A stretch of DNA of 64,000 nucleotides from an uncultured Clostridia bacterium (GCA_945919375.1 CAMEJD010000001.1:118689-182688), one strand, 5' to 3'. Positions 27,109-36,103 are shown, numbered from the stretch's first letter. Notes: generated by a model from the letters alone, not told the origin. Numbers and translations: made by a program.

Positions 27109-27792
27109 TTACTTTAATTTTGCTTTTAGTTCTTCATTCTCTTTCTTTAATTGTTCGTTTTCATTCTTAAGAATTTCTATTTGCAATTTTAATTCTTTAA
27201 TATTGTTTTCATCTTTCACTTTTGGTATATCTTGTGAATTTCTCTTTTTTGATGCAATTACTGATGTTGCAATCAACAGTCCTACATTTAATATAATAAG
27301 AATAATAAATATTTCAAGCATGCCTTTTATCTCAAACATAGATACACCGCAAACAAGCATAATCAAAAACAAATCTAAAAGTATTAGCACAATATATGTT
27401 GGAATCTGAAGCCCAAGCATTGACTTACCTAATTTTATATAATTTGAAACTATTATAATAAACAAAATGCTAAGCAATGAAAATGTCCCTGTTATCTTTA
27501 CAAACACTCCACCATTTTGCAAAATGCTTGAACAAAAAATGATTAGTGCAAATAGTACAGACACTCCCAAAAGTCCAATACTTAAATATCCCAAAACTTT
27601 ATTTTTTTGAATAACAGATATTTCCCCAATAGCAAGTCCACAAGCAATTGCAAATGTGCTTACAACAAGCAACAATCTCAATAAAAAGCCTTCAAAAACC
27701 GGAACACCAAAAACAGCCAAAATCAACATAAGACAGGCAACTGCAAGGCATGATAATGACGAAATCATTAGTATCTTTTTTGTTCTTTCCAT
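27109..27792 (-). CDS. Polytopic membrane protein with C-terminal coiled coil
   Basis: 227 residues. Six hydrophobic segments in residues 10-185 are followed by a cytoplasmic coiled coil of about 40 residues (ELKLQIEILKNENEQLKKENEELKAKLK) with a clear heptad pattern. No family recognised. Monocistronic between terminator and an AT-rich stretch. The start follows TTAGGGGGAATTT. Confidence 0.72.
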   Translation of the reverse strand: MERTKKILMISSLSCLAVACLMLILAVFGVPVFEGFLLRLLLVVSTFAIACGLAIGEISVIQKNKVLGYLSIGLLGVSVLFALIIFCSSILQNGGVFVKITGTFSLLSILFIIIVSNYIKLGKSMLGLQIPTYIVLILLDLFLIMLVCGVSMFEIKGMLEIFIILIILNVGLLIATSVIASKKRNSQDIPKVKDENNIKELKLQIEILKNENEQLKKENEELKAKLK

Positions 27793-28057
27793 AAATTCCC
27801 CCTAAGAATATAATAACACAATATTTTCACTTATCAAAATATTTTTCAAATATAATTTTATCCCAACATCTTTGTTGTGTATTACAAATTAAATCCTAGT
27901 ATGATATTTTATATTCGTTATATATTTATGCCAATATTCATAATTATTGAAAATGAGGATATCATAATCAAACTTAACACAATATTTACAATTTACAAAA
28001 CAAAACCAAAATAAAATTTGCATTCCTTCCCAATTTATGTTATCATATTAAAGTTAT
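27793..28057. other. AT-rich intergenic region before tRNA-Ser
   Basis: About 265 bases, no ORF or strong hairpin seen. Confidence 0.5.
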
Positions 28058-28145
28058 GGAAGGATGTCAGAGCGGTTGAATGTGCTGGTCTCGAAAACCG
28101 GTATACCGAAAGGTATCATGGGTTCAAATCCCATTCCTTCTGCCA
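28058..28145 (+). tRNA. tRNA-Ser (anticodon CGA)
   Basis: Acceptor GGAAGGA pairs with TCCTTCT; the anticodon stem CTGGT/ACCGG holds loop CTCGAAA (CGA, reads UCG); a long variable arm (TACCGAAAGGTA) marks a type II tRNA; T-loop GGGTTCAAATCCC; CCA encoded. Confidence 0.93.
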
Positions 28146-28152
28146 AATCAAA

Positions 28153-28183
28153 AAAAGGAAAGTCTTATTGACTTTCCTTTTTA
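28153..28183 (+). terminator. Terminator of tRNA-Ser
   Basis: AAAGGAAAGTC and GACTTTCCTTT form an 11-bp stem with loop TTATT, then a T run. Confidence 0.85.
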
Positions 28184-28202
28184 AATATTATTAAATGTAT
28201 AA

Positions 28203-28583
28203 AAAAACAAAAGAGTCAGCATTGACTTTGATACATCATTTGACGACATAGAAAAAGAATGCAAAGGCTTTTATAATAAAATAAAATGCAAAGACATTAC
28301 AAAATGCAGTACAAATAATAGCCCATTTATTTATGACCATATTGGTATAGATACAAAATATAGCAAAACATTAGAATTGATATGGCATTTTTATCATAAC
28401 ATACAGTACGTTTTTATATTAAACGATAATTTGGCAGATATTCCAGAAGTAAACAAATTTAATATTGATTTGTTTTTTAAAAACATAGAAATTTCTTTAA
28501 AAAACAACTTTACCAACTACGAATATACATTTAATTCCTATTACACAAAAGGGCTTTTGCAATTGATATTATATTTATCATGA
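28203..28583 (+). pseudogene. Remnant or frameshifted small protein gene
   Basis: The reading frame of the listed 68-residue ORF is open back to 28203, giving 126 codons (RVSIDFDTSFDDIEKECKGF... to the TGA) but no normal start codon in frame. An ATG at 28195 is in the next frame, separated by a run of seven A; one extra A would join them. No Shine-Dalgarno precedes it. It may be a decayed gene, a slippage-variable gene or a sequencing artefact. No family recognised. Confidence 0.4.
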
Positions 28584-28720
28584 TACCAATATACATACAA
28601 TTTCTACAATTGCCCCCACTTTTTGATTATTTTTATTGTTTTTATTCTTTGTTTTTGCATAATGATTTGTCAAATTGACAATTTTTTTGTATACTTTAAT
28701 ATATTATTTAAGGAGATAGT

Positions 28721-29245
28721 ATGATTAGAAATAATTTAGTGAAGGTTGATATTTTTGACAATCAATTGGGTGTTATATCAAAAGAGGATGCTCACAAATC
28801 CCCAGTACTTCATCGAGCATTTAGTGTATTTTTGTACAATGACAACAAAGAAATTTTAATTCAAAAGCGTGCCGAAAGCAAATATCATAGTGGCGGTCTT
28901 TGGGCAAATGCGTGTTGCTCTCACCCACAAAAAGATGAAAACATAGTTTTATCTGCAAAAAACAGACTTGCCGAGGAACTAGGCATTTCGACCGATTTAA
29001 GAGAGTTGTTTACATTTACATATATGCATAAGTTTGCTGATGATTTGTATGAATACGAACTTGACCATGTTCTTATTGGAAAGTATAATGGCGATATAAA
29101 ACTAAACTTGGAAGAAGCAAGCGACTATAAATGGATTAGCATTGACGAACTAAACAAAGAATTAGTCTATTCGCCACAAAATTATGCAAGTTGGTTTATA
29201 ATTTGTGCCCCACAAGTTGCTTCATTTCTTAAGCATAACATTTGA
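28721..29245 (+). CDS. idi: Isopentenyl-diphosphate delta-isomerase, type I
   Basis: 174 residues, a Nudix-like isomerase with the type I signature: KRAESKYHSGGLWANACCSHPQ (catalytic Cys) and a conserved ELDHVLIGKY. It interconverts isopentenyl and dimethylallyl diphosphate in isoprenoid synthesis. Type I enzyme is less usual in Firmicutes, many of which use the flavin-dependent type II. Start preceded by AAGGAGATAGT. The promoter of metK overlaps its stop codon. Confidence 0.93.
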   Translation: MIRNNLVKVDIFDNQLGVISKEDAHKSPVLHRAFSVFLYNDNKEILIQKRAESKYHSGGLWANACCSHPQKDENIVLSAKNRLAEELGISTDLRELFTFTYMHKFADDLYEYELDHVLIGKYNGDIKLNLEEASDYKWISIDELNKELVYSPQNYASWFIICAPQVASFLKHNI

Positions 29246-29270
29246 CAATATAAATTATTTGTTGTAATAT
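29242..29270 (+). promoter_or_regulatory. Promoter of the metK riboswitch transcript
   Basis: TTGACA, 17 bases, TAATAT. The -35 box overlaps the TGA stop of idi. Transcription would begin a few bases before the riboswitch aptamer. Confidence 0.75.
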
Positions 29271-29276
29271 AGAATT

Positions 29277-29407
29277 ATCCATAAAGAGTGTGTAAGGGAC
29301 AGCCCCTATGACCACACAGCAACCTATCTTTTGAAAAGGTGCTAAAGGCTGATTTCGATGGTTTATTTTTTGTTATATATATTCCATCGATTTCGATGGA
29401 ATTTTTT
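29277..29407 (+). promoter_or_regulatory. SAM-I (S-box) riboswitch with terminator platform
   Basis: The core matches the SAM-I aptamer: GTAAGGGACAGCCCCTATGA, CACACAGCAACC and AAGGTGCTAA in the right order, closed by CCAT/ATGG pairing. The platform has a terminator TTCCATCGA/TCGATGGAA then TTTTTTT (29,382-29,407). The aptamer's 3' strand TCGATGG (from 29,355) can instead pair with CCATCGA in the terminator stem, forming the antiterminator. High S-adenosylmethionine would therefore stop transcription before metK. Confidence 0.93.
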
Positions 29408-29438
29408 TATGGAAATATATAATAAAAGGTAAAAATAT

Positions 29439-30521
29439 ATGAAAAAAATTTTAACAAGCGAGAGTGTTAATATCGGACACCCTGACAAAACTTGTGATTT
29501 TATTGCCGATTCATTTTTGGACGAAGCATTATCACAAGACCCAAACTCAATGATGGCAGTTGAATGTGCCATAAAAAACAACAAATTATTTATCTATGGT
29601 GAAGCTACAACAAAAGCAACAATTAACTATGATAAAATTGCAAAAAAGGTTTTGAGAGATATTGGCTACACACAAGACTTTGAAATAATCAAAGAAATTA
29701 GCGAGCAAAGTCCGGACATAAATCAAGCAGTTGTAAAACAAGAAATTTGTGCAAACGACCAAGGAATTGTGTTTGGATATGCAACAAACGAAACAAAGGA
29801 ATATATGCCACTCCCAATTTTGCTTGCTCACAAAATTATGCAACAATATGATAATTTTAGAAAAACAACAAACAACTATTTTGCCGATGCAAAATGTCAA
29901 GTTTCCGTTGAATATAATGATGATAAACCACAAAATATAACAACAGTTCTTATATCGGTTTCTCACAGCAAAGAAATTGAATTGGAAGAAATAAAGAAGA
30001 CTATAAAAGACAAAGTGCTGACACCTGTTTTGTTGAGTTACAAAAAAATGATAAAAAATACAAATTACATAATTAACCCTAGTGGTAAGTTTACTATTTG
30101 GGGTTCATTTTCAGATAGCGGGTGTGTTGGAAGAAAAATTGTTGTTGACACTTATGGTGGTCTAGCAAAAGTTGGTGGTGGTTGCTTTTCAAGCAAAAAT
30201 GCTAGCAAAGTAGATAGAAGCGGTGCATATTATGCAAGATATGTGGCAAAAAACATTGTCGCCCACAAATTAGCTGACAGATGTGAAATTGGTGTATCAT
30301 ATGGAATTGGTCTAAAAAAACCTATTTCAATATACATTGACACATTTGGAACAGAAAAAGTCGAACTCAAAAAAATTTATGATTATGTAAGCCAAAATTT
30401 TGATTTTAGCCCACAAAACATAATTAGCGAACTCGACTTAAATAAACCTATTTATAAAAATACTGCTTGCTTTGGGCACTTTGGCAGAGATGAATTTTCA
30501 TGGGAGAGAATTAAAAACTAA
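29439..30521 (+). CDS. metK: S-adenosylmethionine synthetase
   Basis: 360 residues, three-domain MetK: SESVNIGHPDKTCDFIADSFLDEAL at the start, the GYATNETKEYMPLP methionine-loop region and FGHFGRDEFSWE at the end. It makes S-adenosylmethionine from methionine and ATP. It is somewhat shorter than the usual 380-400 residues; WGSFSDSGCVGRKIVVDTYGG replaces the common GGP..DAGLTGRK form, so it belongs to a divergent branch. Regulation by the SAM-I riboswitch just upstream. Ends overlap the convergent HIT gene by four bases. Confidence 0.93.
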   Translation: MKKILTSESVNIGHPDKTCDFIADSFLDEALSQDPNSMMAVECAIKNNKLFIYGEATTKATINYDKIAKKVLRDIGYTQDFEIIKEISEQSPDINQAVVKQEICANDQGIVFGYATNETKEYMPLPILLAHKIMQQYDNFRKTTNNYFADAKCQVSVEYNDDKPQNITTVLISVSHSKEIELEEIKKTIKDKVLTPVLLSYKKMIKNTNYIINPSGKFTIWGSFSDSGCVGRKIVVDTYGGLAKVGGGCFSSKNASKVDRSGAYYARYVAKNIVAHKLADRCEIGVSYGIGLKKPISIYIDTFGTEKVELKKIYDYVSQNFDFSPQNIISELDLNKPIYKNTACFGHFGRDEFSWERIKN

Positions 30522-31009
30522 TTCTCTTTTTTTGAATAATTATTTATATATTCTTTCATTTTTTCGGTTTTCTCTTTATCAAAAACATACTCAATTCTTG
30601 GTTTTACAAAATTTGTTGAACCACGCTTTTCATCTTTATATCTTGGAATAAGTTGTATATGATAATGATTATTTGCACCATCACACATCGTACACATATA
30701 CACCCTTTCACAACCATAAATTTGTTTTATTGCAATCATAAATTGTTTTGCAAATCTAACAATTTTTTCATTAAGTTCATCAGGTGCTTCACTCATATCG
30801 TGATAATGTGTTTTGCTTATAATTGACATATGACCTTTTGCTCTTGGATTTGCAACAAATAAACAATCAATATCTTTGTCTTCATAAATTCTTAATTTAC
30901 TATCATCACCATAAACCCCACCATTTGTTTCTCTGTTCAAACAAGTTGGACATATACCCATATCAACTAACTCTGCAATAGGTAATTTTACTAATTCTTC
31001 AGTTGTCAT
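30518..31009 (-). CDS. HIT-domain protein (GalT/HIT superfamily)
   Basis: 163 residues from the ATG at 31009, which follows TTAGGAGAATTT. The track start is 15 codons upstream and not supported. The catalytic HIT triad appears as NHYHIQLIP, that is HxHxQ, as in galactose-1-phosphate uridylyltransferase rather than the HxHxH of Hint/Fhit. CPTCLNRE near the start may bind a metal. Probably a nucleotidyl hydrolase or transferase; substrate unknown. Convergent with metK. Confidence 0.8.
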   Translation of the reverse strand: MTTEELVKLPIAELVDMGICPTCLNRETNGGVYGDDSKLRIYEDKDIDCLFVANPRAKGHMSIISKTHYHDMSEAPDELNEKIVRFAKQFMIAIKQIYGCERVYMCTMCDGANNHYHIQLIPRYKDEKRGSTNFVKPRIEYVFDKEKTEKMKEYINNYSKKEN

Positions 31010-31057
31010 AAATTCTCCTAAAATAATTATACAAAATATTTTTTTGTTATGCAATAT

Positions 31058-31088
31058 AAAAATGCAGGCATAAATCTGCCCGCATTTT
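31058..31088 (-). terminator. Terminator of the antiporter-mgtC operon
   Basis: AATGCAGGC and GCCCGCATT arms with an AAATC loop, with T/A tracts on both sides, just past the mgtC-like stop. Confidence 0.75.
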
Positions 31089-31090
31089 TA

Positions 31091-31813
31091 TTATTTCATT
31101 TCTTCGATATAATTAACATATTCAAGAGATTGTATTGCTGAAATTATTTCAGTATGAGTTTTGTATTTTTTCAATTCTGGACTAATTATCGTCAAACTTA
31201 CACTATACACACTTAATCCCGAATTTAGATATGCAGAGTTTAATTCAATTTCATCAATTCTAAGTCCAAGTTCTCTTATTGTTGTCATAAAGTTTGGCAA
31301 ACTACTTTTGTTATCCAATTCCAAATGGATTTCAAAATGATTTGAACGATTTTTCAAAAATCTCTCTGCTCCTGGGAGCAATGACAAACTACACAACAAG
31401 ATTGCAAAACCTATAAGTGCAATAGTATAAAAACCAACACCAATGCACAATCCAATTATGCCACATGCCCACAAACTTGCCGATGTTGTAAGTCCTCTTA
31501 TTTGACTTTTTGCAGAAAAAATAATCGAACTATTACTTATTGATGCAAGAGCGATAACTGCTCCAAGAGAGATGATTGGGAATGAAAGTCCATATGTTTC
31601 AATAAAAAATACATCAAGCATACTTGCTATTGTTGACGCAAGGCATATTACCATAAATGTTCTTAAGCCTGCCGAATGTCTTTTACTTGCTCTTTCACAA
31701 CCCAAAATTGCTGACAAAAATATTGCCAAAAATAATCTTAAAAAAATTGAACCGACAGTTATCTTTGCTGACCACTCTCCCATAACTGTTGCTAATGGAT
31801 CTATAATATTCAT
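31091..31813 (-). CDS. MgtC/SapB-family membrane protein
   Basis: 240 residues. The N-terminal membrane domain has the MgtC signature LRLFLAIFLSAILGCERASKRHSAGLRTFMVICLAS, followed by further spans and a soluble C-terminal ACT-like domain (NHFEIHLELDNKSSLPNFMTTIRELGLRIDEIE). MgtC-like proteins influence magnesium or proton homeostasis. Start preceded by AAGGAGAATTTT. It lies 11 bases after the antiporter gene, suggesting joint ion-homeostasis expression. Confidence 0.88.
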   Translation of the reverse strand: MNIIDPLATVMGEWSAKITVGSIFLRLFLAIFLSAILGCERASKRHSAGLRTFMVICLASTIASMLDVFFIETYGLSFPIISLGAVIALASISNSSIIFSAKSQIRGLTTSASLWACGIIGLCIGVGFYTIALIGFAILLCSLSLLPGAERFLKNRSNHFEIHLELDNKSSLPNFMTTIRELGLRIDEIELNSAYLNSGLSVYSVSLTIISPELKKYKTHTEIISAIQSLEYVNYIEEMK

Positions 31814-31824
31814 AAAATTCTCCT

Positions 31825-33282
31825 TTATAATCTTCTTCTTAAATTACGATTTCTAAAATCGTTGTAATACATTTCAAGGTCTTCTTCGCCCGCCTCGTTA
31901 AATGCATTTTCTTCTTTTTCTTCTTGTGAAATTTCAAACTTGTTTTTATTTGAAATGTTTTGAATTCTTTCAATCAAAAGTTGTGCAGCTGTTTTTTGCT
32001 CACCGCTATTTGTGGTTGGTGGAACATCTGTTGTAACATCTTCCAATTTTGTTGAATATGATTTTGATAAAAATAGTGACAATTTTGCACACGCAGGTCC
32101 AATCAATTCATAAAGCACACTTGATGCCAAAATTATTGTTTGCAGTGCACTACCAAGCTCTCCACCAATTGTCCTTGCCCCCATTGCAGCAAGACCTATT
32201 GCGACCCCTGCCTGAGGAATAAGTGCCAATCCTAAATAATTACGAACTTCCTTTTTCTTCTTGATAGTCAAACATCCAAGATATGCCCCCAAATATTTTC
32301 CTATTATTCTTGTGAAGAAATAAATAAGTCCAATTGACCAAAGTGGAATTGTAAATACAGCAGTCGACCCAGCAAATAATGATGACAAATTAAATTTAAG
32401 CCCAGAACTTACAAAAAATAACAACAAGATTGGTGGACTAAAATAATTGACTTGAAGGAATAATTTTTCGTCTTTTGACACGTTTATGTATACCATTCCA
32501 ATAATCATACAACCAAGCAATGGCGAAACATCAAGTAATGAGCCTATTGCACAAAAGACAAACAAAACACAAATAACAATAATAAGTCTATTATCTGAAC
32601 TATGTTTAACTTTCATAAGCAATGCCAAAACAAATCCAAGTATTGCACCAATAACAAGACATGCAAGATTTTTGAGAATTGGTAAGCCAACCACAGCGAA
32701 ACTAAAACCATCACCACCATTCCCTGCCATTGCGACAGAAATTGCAACGCTGTAGGCAACCAAACTGACAACATCATCCAAGGCTACAACTTGAAGTAAT
32801 GTGTCAACAAAATCGCCTTTTGCCTTTGTTTGTCTTATTGTCATAATTGTTGATGCAGGAGCTGTTGCTGACGCAAGAGCGGCAAGAACAATTGAGAAAG
32901 ATAAGCTTATATGCAAAATAAAGAACATTACAACAAACACAACAATTGATGCCATAAGTGCTTCAAATATTGTTAAAACAATTATTTTCCAACCACTTTT
33001 TTTCAATGTGTCAAGTTTAAAAAATTCGCCCACACTAAACGCAATAAATGCCAAAGCAATATCCGAAACAAAATCCATTTTTGTAATTATTCCACTTGGT
33101 ACAAGGTTTAGGCAGTAAGGACCAATAATAATTCCAGCGATTATATAACCAGTAACATTTGGTAGTTTTACAAGTTTTGTAAGTCTTGTCAGCAAAAAAC
33201 CAAATAACATCATGACTGCCAGTGAAACTATAATTTGAGTCACAAGAGATGTCTGTCCCAACATATCAACAAACCATGTCAT
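31825..33282 (-). CDS. Kef/CPA2-type cation:proton antiporter
   Basis: 485 residues with 12-13 membrane spans and the CPA2 pattern: LVKLPNVTGYIIAGIIIGPYCLNLV, a charged ALDDVVSLVAYSVA ion-site helix, and FFTRIIGKYLGAYLGCLTIKK. The C-terminus is a hydrophilic, acidic tail of about 80 residues with no obvious TrkA-N domain. It exchanges Na+ or K+ for protons. Start preceded by AAAGGAGAAATGTATAT. First gene of a two-gene operon with the MgtC-like gene. Confidence 0.9.
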   Translation of the reverse strand: MTWFVDMLGQTSLVTQIIVSLAVMMLFGFLLTRLTKLVKLPNVTGYIIAGIIIGPYCLNLVPSGIITKMDFVSDIALAFIAFSVGEFFKLDTLKKSGWKIIVLTIFEALMASIVVFVVMFFILHISLSFSIVLAALASATAPASTIMTIRQTKAKGDFVDTLLQVVALDDVVSLVAYSVAISVAMAGNGGDGFSFAVVGLPILKNLACLVIGAILGFVLALLMKVKHSSDNRLIIVICVLFVFCAIGSLLDVSPLLGCMIIGMVYINVSKDEKLFLQVNYFSPPILLLFFVSSGLKFNLSSLFAGSTAVFTIPLWSIGLIYFFTRIIGKYLGAYLGCLTIKKKKEVRNYLGLALIPQAGVAIGLAAMGARTIGGELGSALQTIILASSVLYELIGPACAKLSLFLSKSYSTKLEDVTTDVPPTTNSGEQKTAAQLLIERIQNISNKNKFEISQEEKEENAFNEAGEEDLEMYYNDFRNRNLRRRL

Positions 33283-33471
33283 ATATACATTTCTCCTTTT
33301 ATTTTTTCTTATAAACTTAAAGTAAAAAAATAGTCACTAACAAAAATTTGTTAGCCACATATTGGTTTGCTTTTTGTAAATACATACAACTACAACTCCT
33401 AAATTCACTTTTGTCAAGTAGGGAATTAAATCTTTTTGTAATTTTGTGTTCACGATTTTAAATTTTTATGT

Positions 33472-33477
33472 TATACT
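33472..33477 (+). promoter_or_regulatory. -10 of the U32 gene, leaderless spacing
   Basis: TGTTATACT (extended -10) followed by GCCTGT and the ATG. No Shine-Dalgarno. Same six-base spacing as at rnr and holB. Confidence 0.5.
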
Positions 33478-33483
33478 GCCTGT

Positions 33484-35487
33484 ATGAAAATATTATCTCC
33501 GGCAGGAAACTTTGAAAGTTTAAAAATGGCAGTGTATAATGGTGCAGATGAAGTATATCTTGGCATCAGCAAATTTAACGCAAGAAACAATATTCAAGGG
33601 TTCACTTTTGACGACCTTGATGAAATAGTTTTTTTCACACACATACATAATGTAAAAATTAACATGACAGTTAATATTCTTTTTAATGATGAAGAAATAC
33701 TTGATGCAGTTGATTTGGTTGTTTCGGCATACAATAAAGGTGTTGATTGTTTTATTATTCAAGACATTGGACTTGCCTATTTATTGCACAAATATTATCC
33801 ACAAATTGAAATTCATGCAAGCACTCAAATGGCGATATGTAATTTTGAAGGTGCAAAGTATTTATCACGGTTTGGGTTTAGGCGTATTGTTCTTGCTCGT
33901 GAAGTTTTGCTTGACGAGATAAAACGCATAAAAGAAAATCTTGATGTAGAAATAGAATATTTCTGCCAAGGTGCATTGTGTGTATGCTTTTCGGGAAACT
34001 GCTACATTAGTTCATATCTTCTTGATGCAAGTGGAAACCGAGGCAAGTGCAAGCAATTATGTAGACTTCCTTACACCTTAAAAAAGGATGGGAAAGAACT
34101 TAAAGAAGGATACCTTTTAAGTGCAAAGGATTTTAATATGTCAAAAAGGCTTCCCGAACTTGAAAATGCCGGTGTTGATGTATTAAAAATTGAAGGAAGA
34201 GCAAGACGCCCATTTTATGTTGCAATGGCAACAAGTGAATATAAAAAAGCAATGCTTGGAAAAACTATCAACGAGCAAAACTTGAAACTTGCATTCAATA
34301 GAGATTACACTGCTGGATATTTTGATGGCAATGGTAAAATCATTTCCAACTATAACAATCATATTGGCATAAAAATTGGCGAAGTAAAAAAAGTAAACTA
34401 TGGCAAAAAATTTAATGAGATATATTTTACAAGTAATTATGACTTATCAAAAAAATCTTCAATAAAACTTTTTGATGGGATAAAAGAAGTTAGTACAATT
34501 TCTCTATTTGATTTAAAACAAATTGACACAAATTTATATATGACAACTTCAACTCAAAAGGCATATATTGGAAATTATGTTAATATAATTTTGGACTACA
34601 ACAAAGAAGAACAAGTTTTGGCTTTTGAAAACAAAAAAAAGCTAAAAATTGAGATAACTGCCCTTCAAAATCAAAAAATTTATGCAAAAACATGTATCTT
34701 GGGTAAAAAATTTGAACTATTTGGTGAAATCCTTGAACCAGCAAAAAATCAAGGACTTACTTTACAAGATGTTGCTGTATGCTTTCAAAAGAATGAATAT
34801 TTTTCTCCAACAATAGAATTTAATACAGACAATGTTTTTGTCCCAAAATCTATTTTAAATGAATTTAGAAGAACATTTTATGAAAAGTTAAAAGAATTTG
34901 TTATGCTAAACTTAAGACATAATATTGAAAAACAAAAAATTGAAAATTATCATGATGCAATTATATTTGATGATTTTCAAATTGTGGAAAGTAAAACAGA
35001 TTATCTTAAAAATTCAAACATTATCTATTCCCCCGAATATTATAATGAAGAAGATATTTTGACATTTTGTGAACATTGCAAAAAACAAAACAAAAAAATG
35101 TACCTTGACTTGCCGAACTTTGCAACAAAACAAGATGTTGAGCTTCTAAAAAACATAGTAGAAAAATACAAGTTGCCAATTATTGCAAACAACTATTATG
35201 CACTCACCTTTAACACCCAAATTGTAATTGGTGGTGGGCTTAATGTTTATAATCATTACAGTGCAAATTACTATAACTTGCCAATTATATGTAGCGAAGA
35301 TTCAATTACACCAAAGACAAAGTTTGCATATATGACACTTCGCCATTGTCCTCTTAAAAATGACCTTGGAAGTTCTTGCGACAAATGTCCTTATCAAAAA
35401 GGATATTCACTTGTTATGCAGAATGGTAAAGAATTAAAAATTAAACGAAAAAAATTATCAACTTGCACATTTTATTTAACCGATTAG
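33484..35487 (+). CDS. Peptidase U32 family protein (RlhA/YrrO-type)
   Basis: 667 residues. The U32 domain starts SPAGNFESLKMAVYNGADEVYLG and includes the family signature EYFCQGALCVCFSGNCYISSYLLDASGNRGKC with conserved cysteines, then a DUF3656-like C-terminal part with four Cys near the end (CPLKNDLGSSCDKCPYQKG). The two-domain form matches RlhA, which hydroxylates C2501 of 23S rRNA, more than the collagenase name suggests. Cysteines may hold an Fe-S cluster. It is monocistronic with a leaderless-type start. Confidence 0.87.
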   Translation: MKILSPAGNFESLKMAVYNGADEVYLGISKFNARNNIQGFTFDDLDEIVFFTHIHNVKINMTVNILFNDEEILDAVDLVVSAYNKGVDCFIIQDIGLAYLLHKYYPQIEIHASTQMAICNFEGAKYLSRFGFRRIVLAREVLLDEIKRIKENLDVEIEYFCQGALCVCFSGNCYISSYLLDASGNRGKCKQLCRLPYTLKKDGKELKEGYLLSAKDFNMSKRLPELENAGVDVLKIEGRARRPFYVAMATSEYKKAMLGKTINEQNLKLAFNRDYTAGYFDGNGKIISNYNNHIGIKIGEVKKVNYGKKFNEIYFTSNYDLSKKSSIKLFDGIKEVSTISLFDLKQIDTNLYMTTSTQKAYIGNYVNIILDYNKEEQVLAFENKKKLKIEITALQNQKIYAKTCILGKKFELFGEILEPAKNQGLTLQDVAVCFQKNEYFSPTIEFNTDNVFVPKSILNEFRRTFYEKLKEFVMLNLRHNIEKQKIENYHDAIIFDDFQIVESKTDYLKNSNIIYSPEYYNEEDILTFCEHCKKQNKKMYLDLPNFATKQDVELLKNIVEKYKLPIIANNYYALTFNTQIVIGGGLNVYNHYSANYYNLPIICSEDSITPKTKFAYMTLRHCPLKNDLGSSCDKCPYQKGYSLVMQNGKELKIKRKKLSTCTFYLTD

Positions 35488-35534
35488 AATACACAAAGCA
35501 ATCCCCAAAATCAAAATTGTAGGATTGTTTTTTT

Positions 35535-35628
35535 AACTTCGTTTGCCTTGGCTTTGCCAAGCAACCGATAGGTCGCAAAAACAAAACAAAAAAGGCACAC
35601 ATATTTGTGTACCTATTCTGGCTCCCCG
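35535..35628. repeat. Direct repeat, copy A (~94 bp)
   Basis: Starts AACTTCGTTTGCCTTGGC and ends TCTGGCTCCCCG. It differs from copy B only near CGCAAAAACAAAAC versus CGTAAAAAACAAAAC. It contains a CTTGGCTTTGCCAAG hairpin, GCACACATATTTGTGTAC palindromic sequence and the 3' acceptor end of a tRNA-Asn. Confidence 0.9.
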
Positions 35629-35657
35629 CAACTTCTTCGAACAGACGACCTACCGGT
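35619..35657 (-). pseudogene. Damaged partial copy of tRNA-Asn
   Basis: On the minus strand ACCGGTAGGTCGTCTGTTCGAA is identical to the intact tRNA-Asn nearby, then GAAGTTG replaces CCAGACA, and CGGGGAGCCA is again identical. The T-stem cannot form and the 5' half is missing. Confidence 0.8.
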
Positions 35658-35745
35658 AATATTCCTACACTCGCTTCGCTCGTCACGTTACGCAGGAAAT
35701 GTTCTGTAAAACATTTCCTTGGCGATCAGCCTTCGGCTGTTTGCA
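35658..35745. repeat. Palindrome-rich segment between repeat copies
   Basis: Contains nested short hairpins: CTCGCTTCGCTCG, GGAAATGTTCTGTAAAACATTTCC and CAGCCTTCGGCTG. GC content is higher than around it. It looks like an interspersed extragenic repeat rather than coding DNA. Confidence 0.6.
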
Positions 35746-35840
35746 AACTTCGTTTGCCTTGGCTTTGCCAAGCAACCGATAGGTCGTAAAAAACAAAACA
35801 AAAAAGGCACACATATTTGTGTACCTATTCTGGCTCCCCG
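35746..35840. repeat. Direct repeat, copy B (~95 bp)
   Basis: Near-identical to copy A 211 bases upstream. Its last bases are the 3' end of the functional tRNA-Asn. Confidence 0.9.
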
Positions 35841-35905
35841 TGTCTGGTTCGAACAGACGACCTACCGGTTAACAGCCGGTTGCTCTACCGCTGAGCTAAC
35901 GAGGA
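35831..35905 (-). tRNA. tRNA-Asn (anticodon GTT)
   Basis: Acceptor TCCTCGT pairs with ACGGGGA; anticodon arm CCGG-CTGTTAA-CCGG gives GTT; T-arm CTGTTCGAACCAG; CCA encoded. Its 3' end is shared with the direct repeat. Confidence 0.93.
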
Positions 35906-36064
35906 ATACGCTCTTTTTCAAAAGCATAGTTATCATATCAAATAGTTGATATAATGTCAACCATTTTTTACAAATTTATTTAATCTTTTTTATGATAAAA
36001 ATATTTTTAATAGAAAATTTTGTTTACACAAAACTCACTTTGTGTTAAACTATTATTGTTATAT

Positions 36065-36103
36065 GTTCTCGTAGCTCAGCAGGATAGAGCAACGGTTTTC
36101 TAA
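36065..36103 (+). pseudogene. 5' half of tRNA-Arg (TCT), split by an integrated element
   Basis: GTTCTCG acceptor strand, D-arm GCTCAGCAGGATAGAGC, anticodon stem ACGGT and loop TTTCTAA (anticodon TCT). After the loop the sequence leaves the tRNA (GTATCGCATT). The missing 3' half is at 52,280-52,317. Confidence 0.9.
36097..36103. other. attL core in the anticodon loop
   Basis: TTTCTAA here and TTCCTAA at the right end form a seven-base core with one mismatch. It equals the tRNA anticodon loop. Arm-like GTACCCAAA repeats lie ~90 bases inward (36,191-36,211). Confidence 0.7.

Noticed and set aside
35441-35949. ORFs of 81, 60 and 76 residues
   Set aside because: They cross the direct repeats and the tRNA-Asn; commonly mis-annotated type of ORF.
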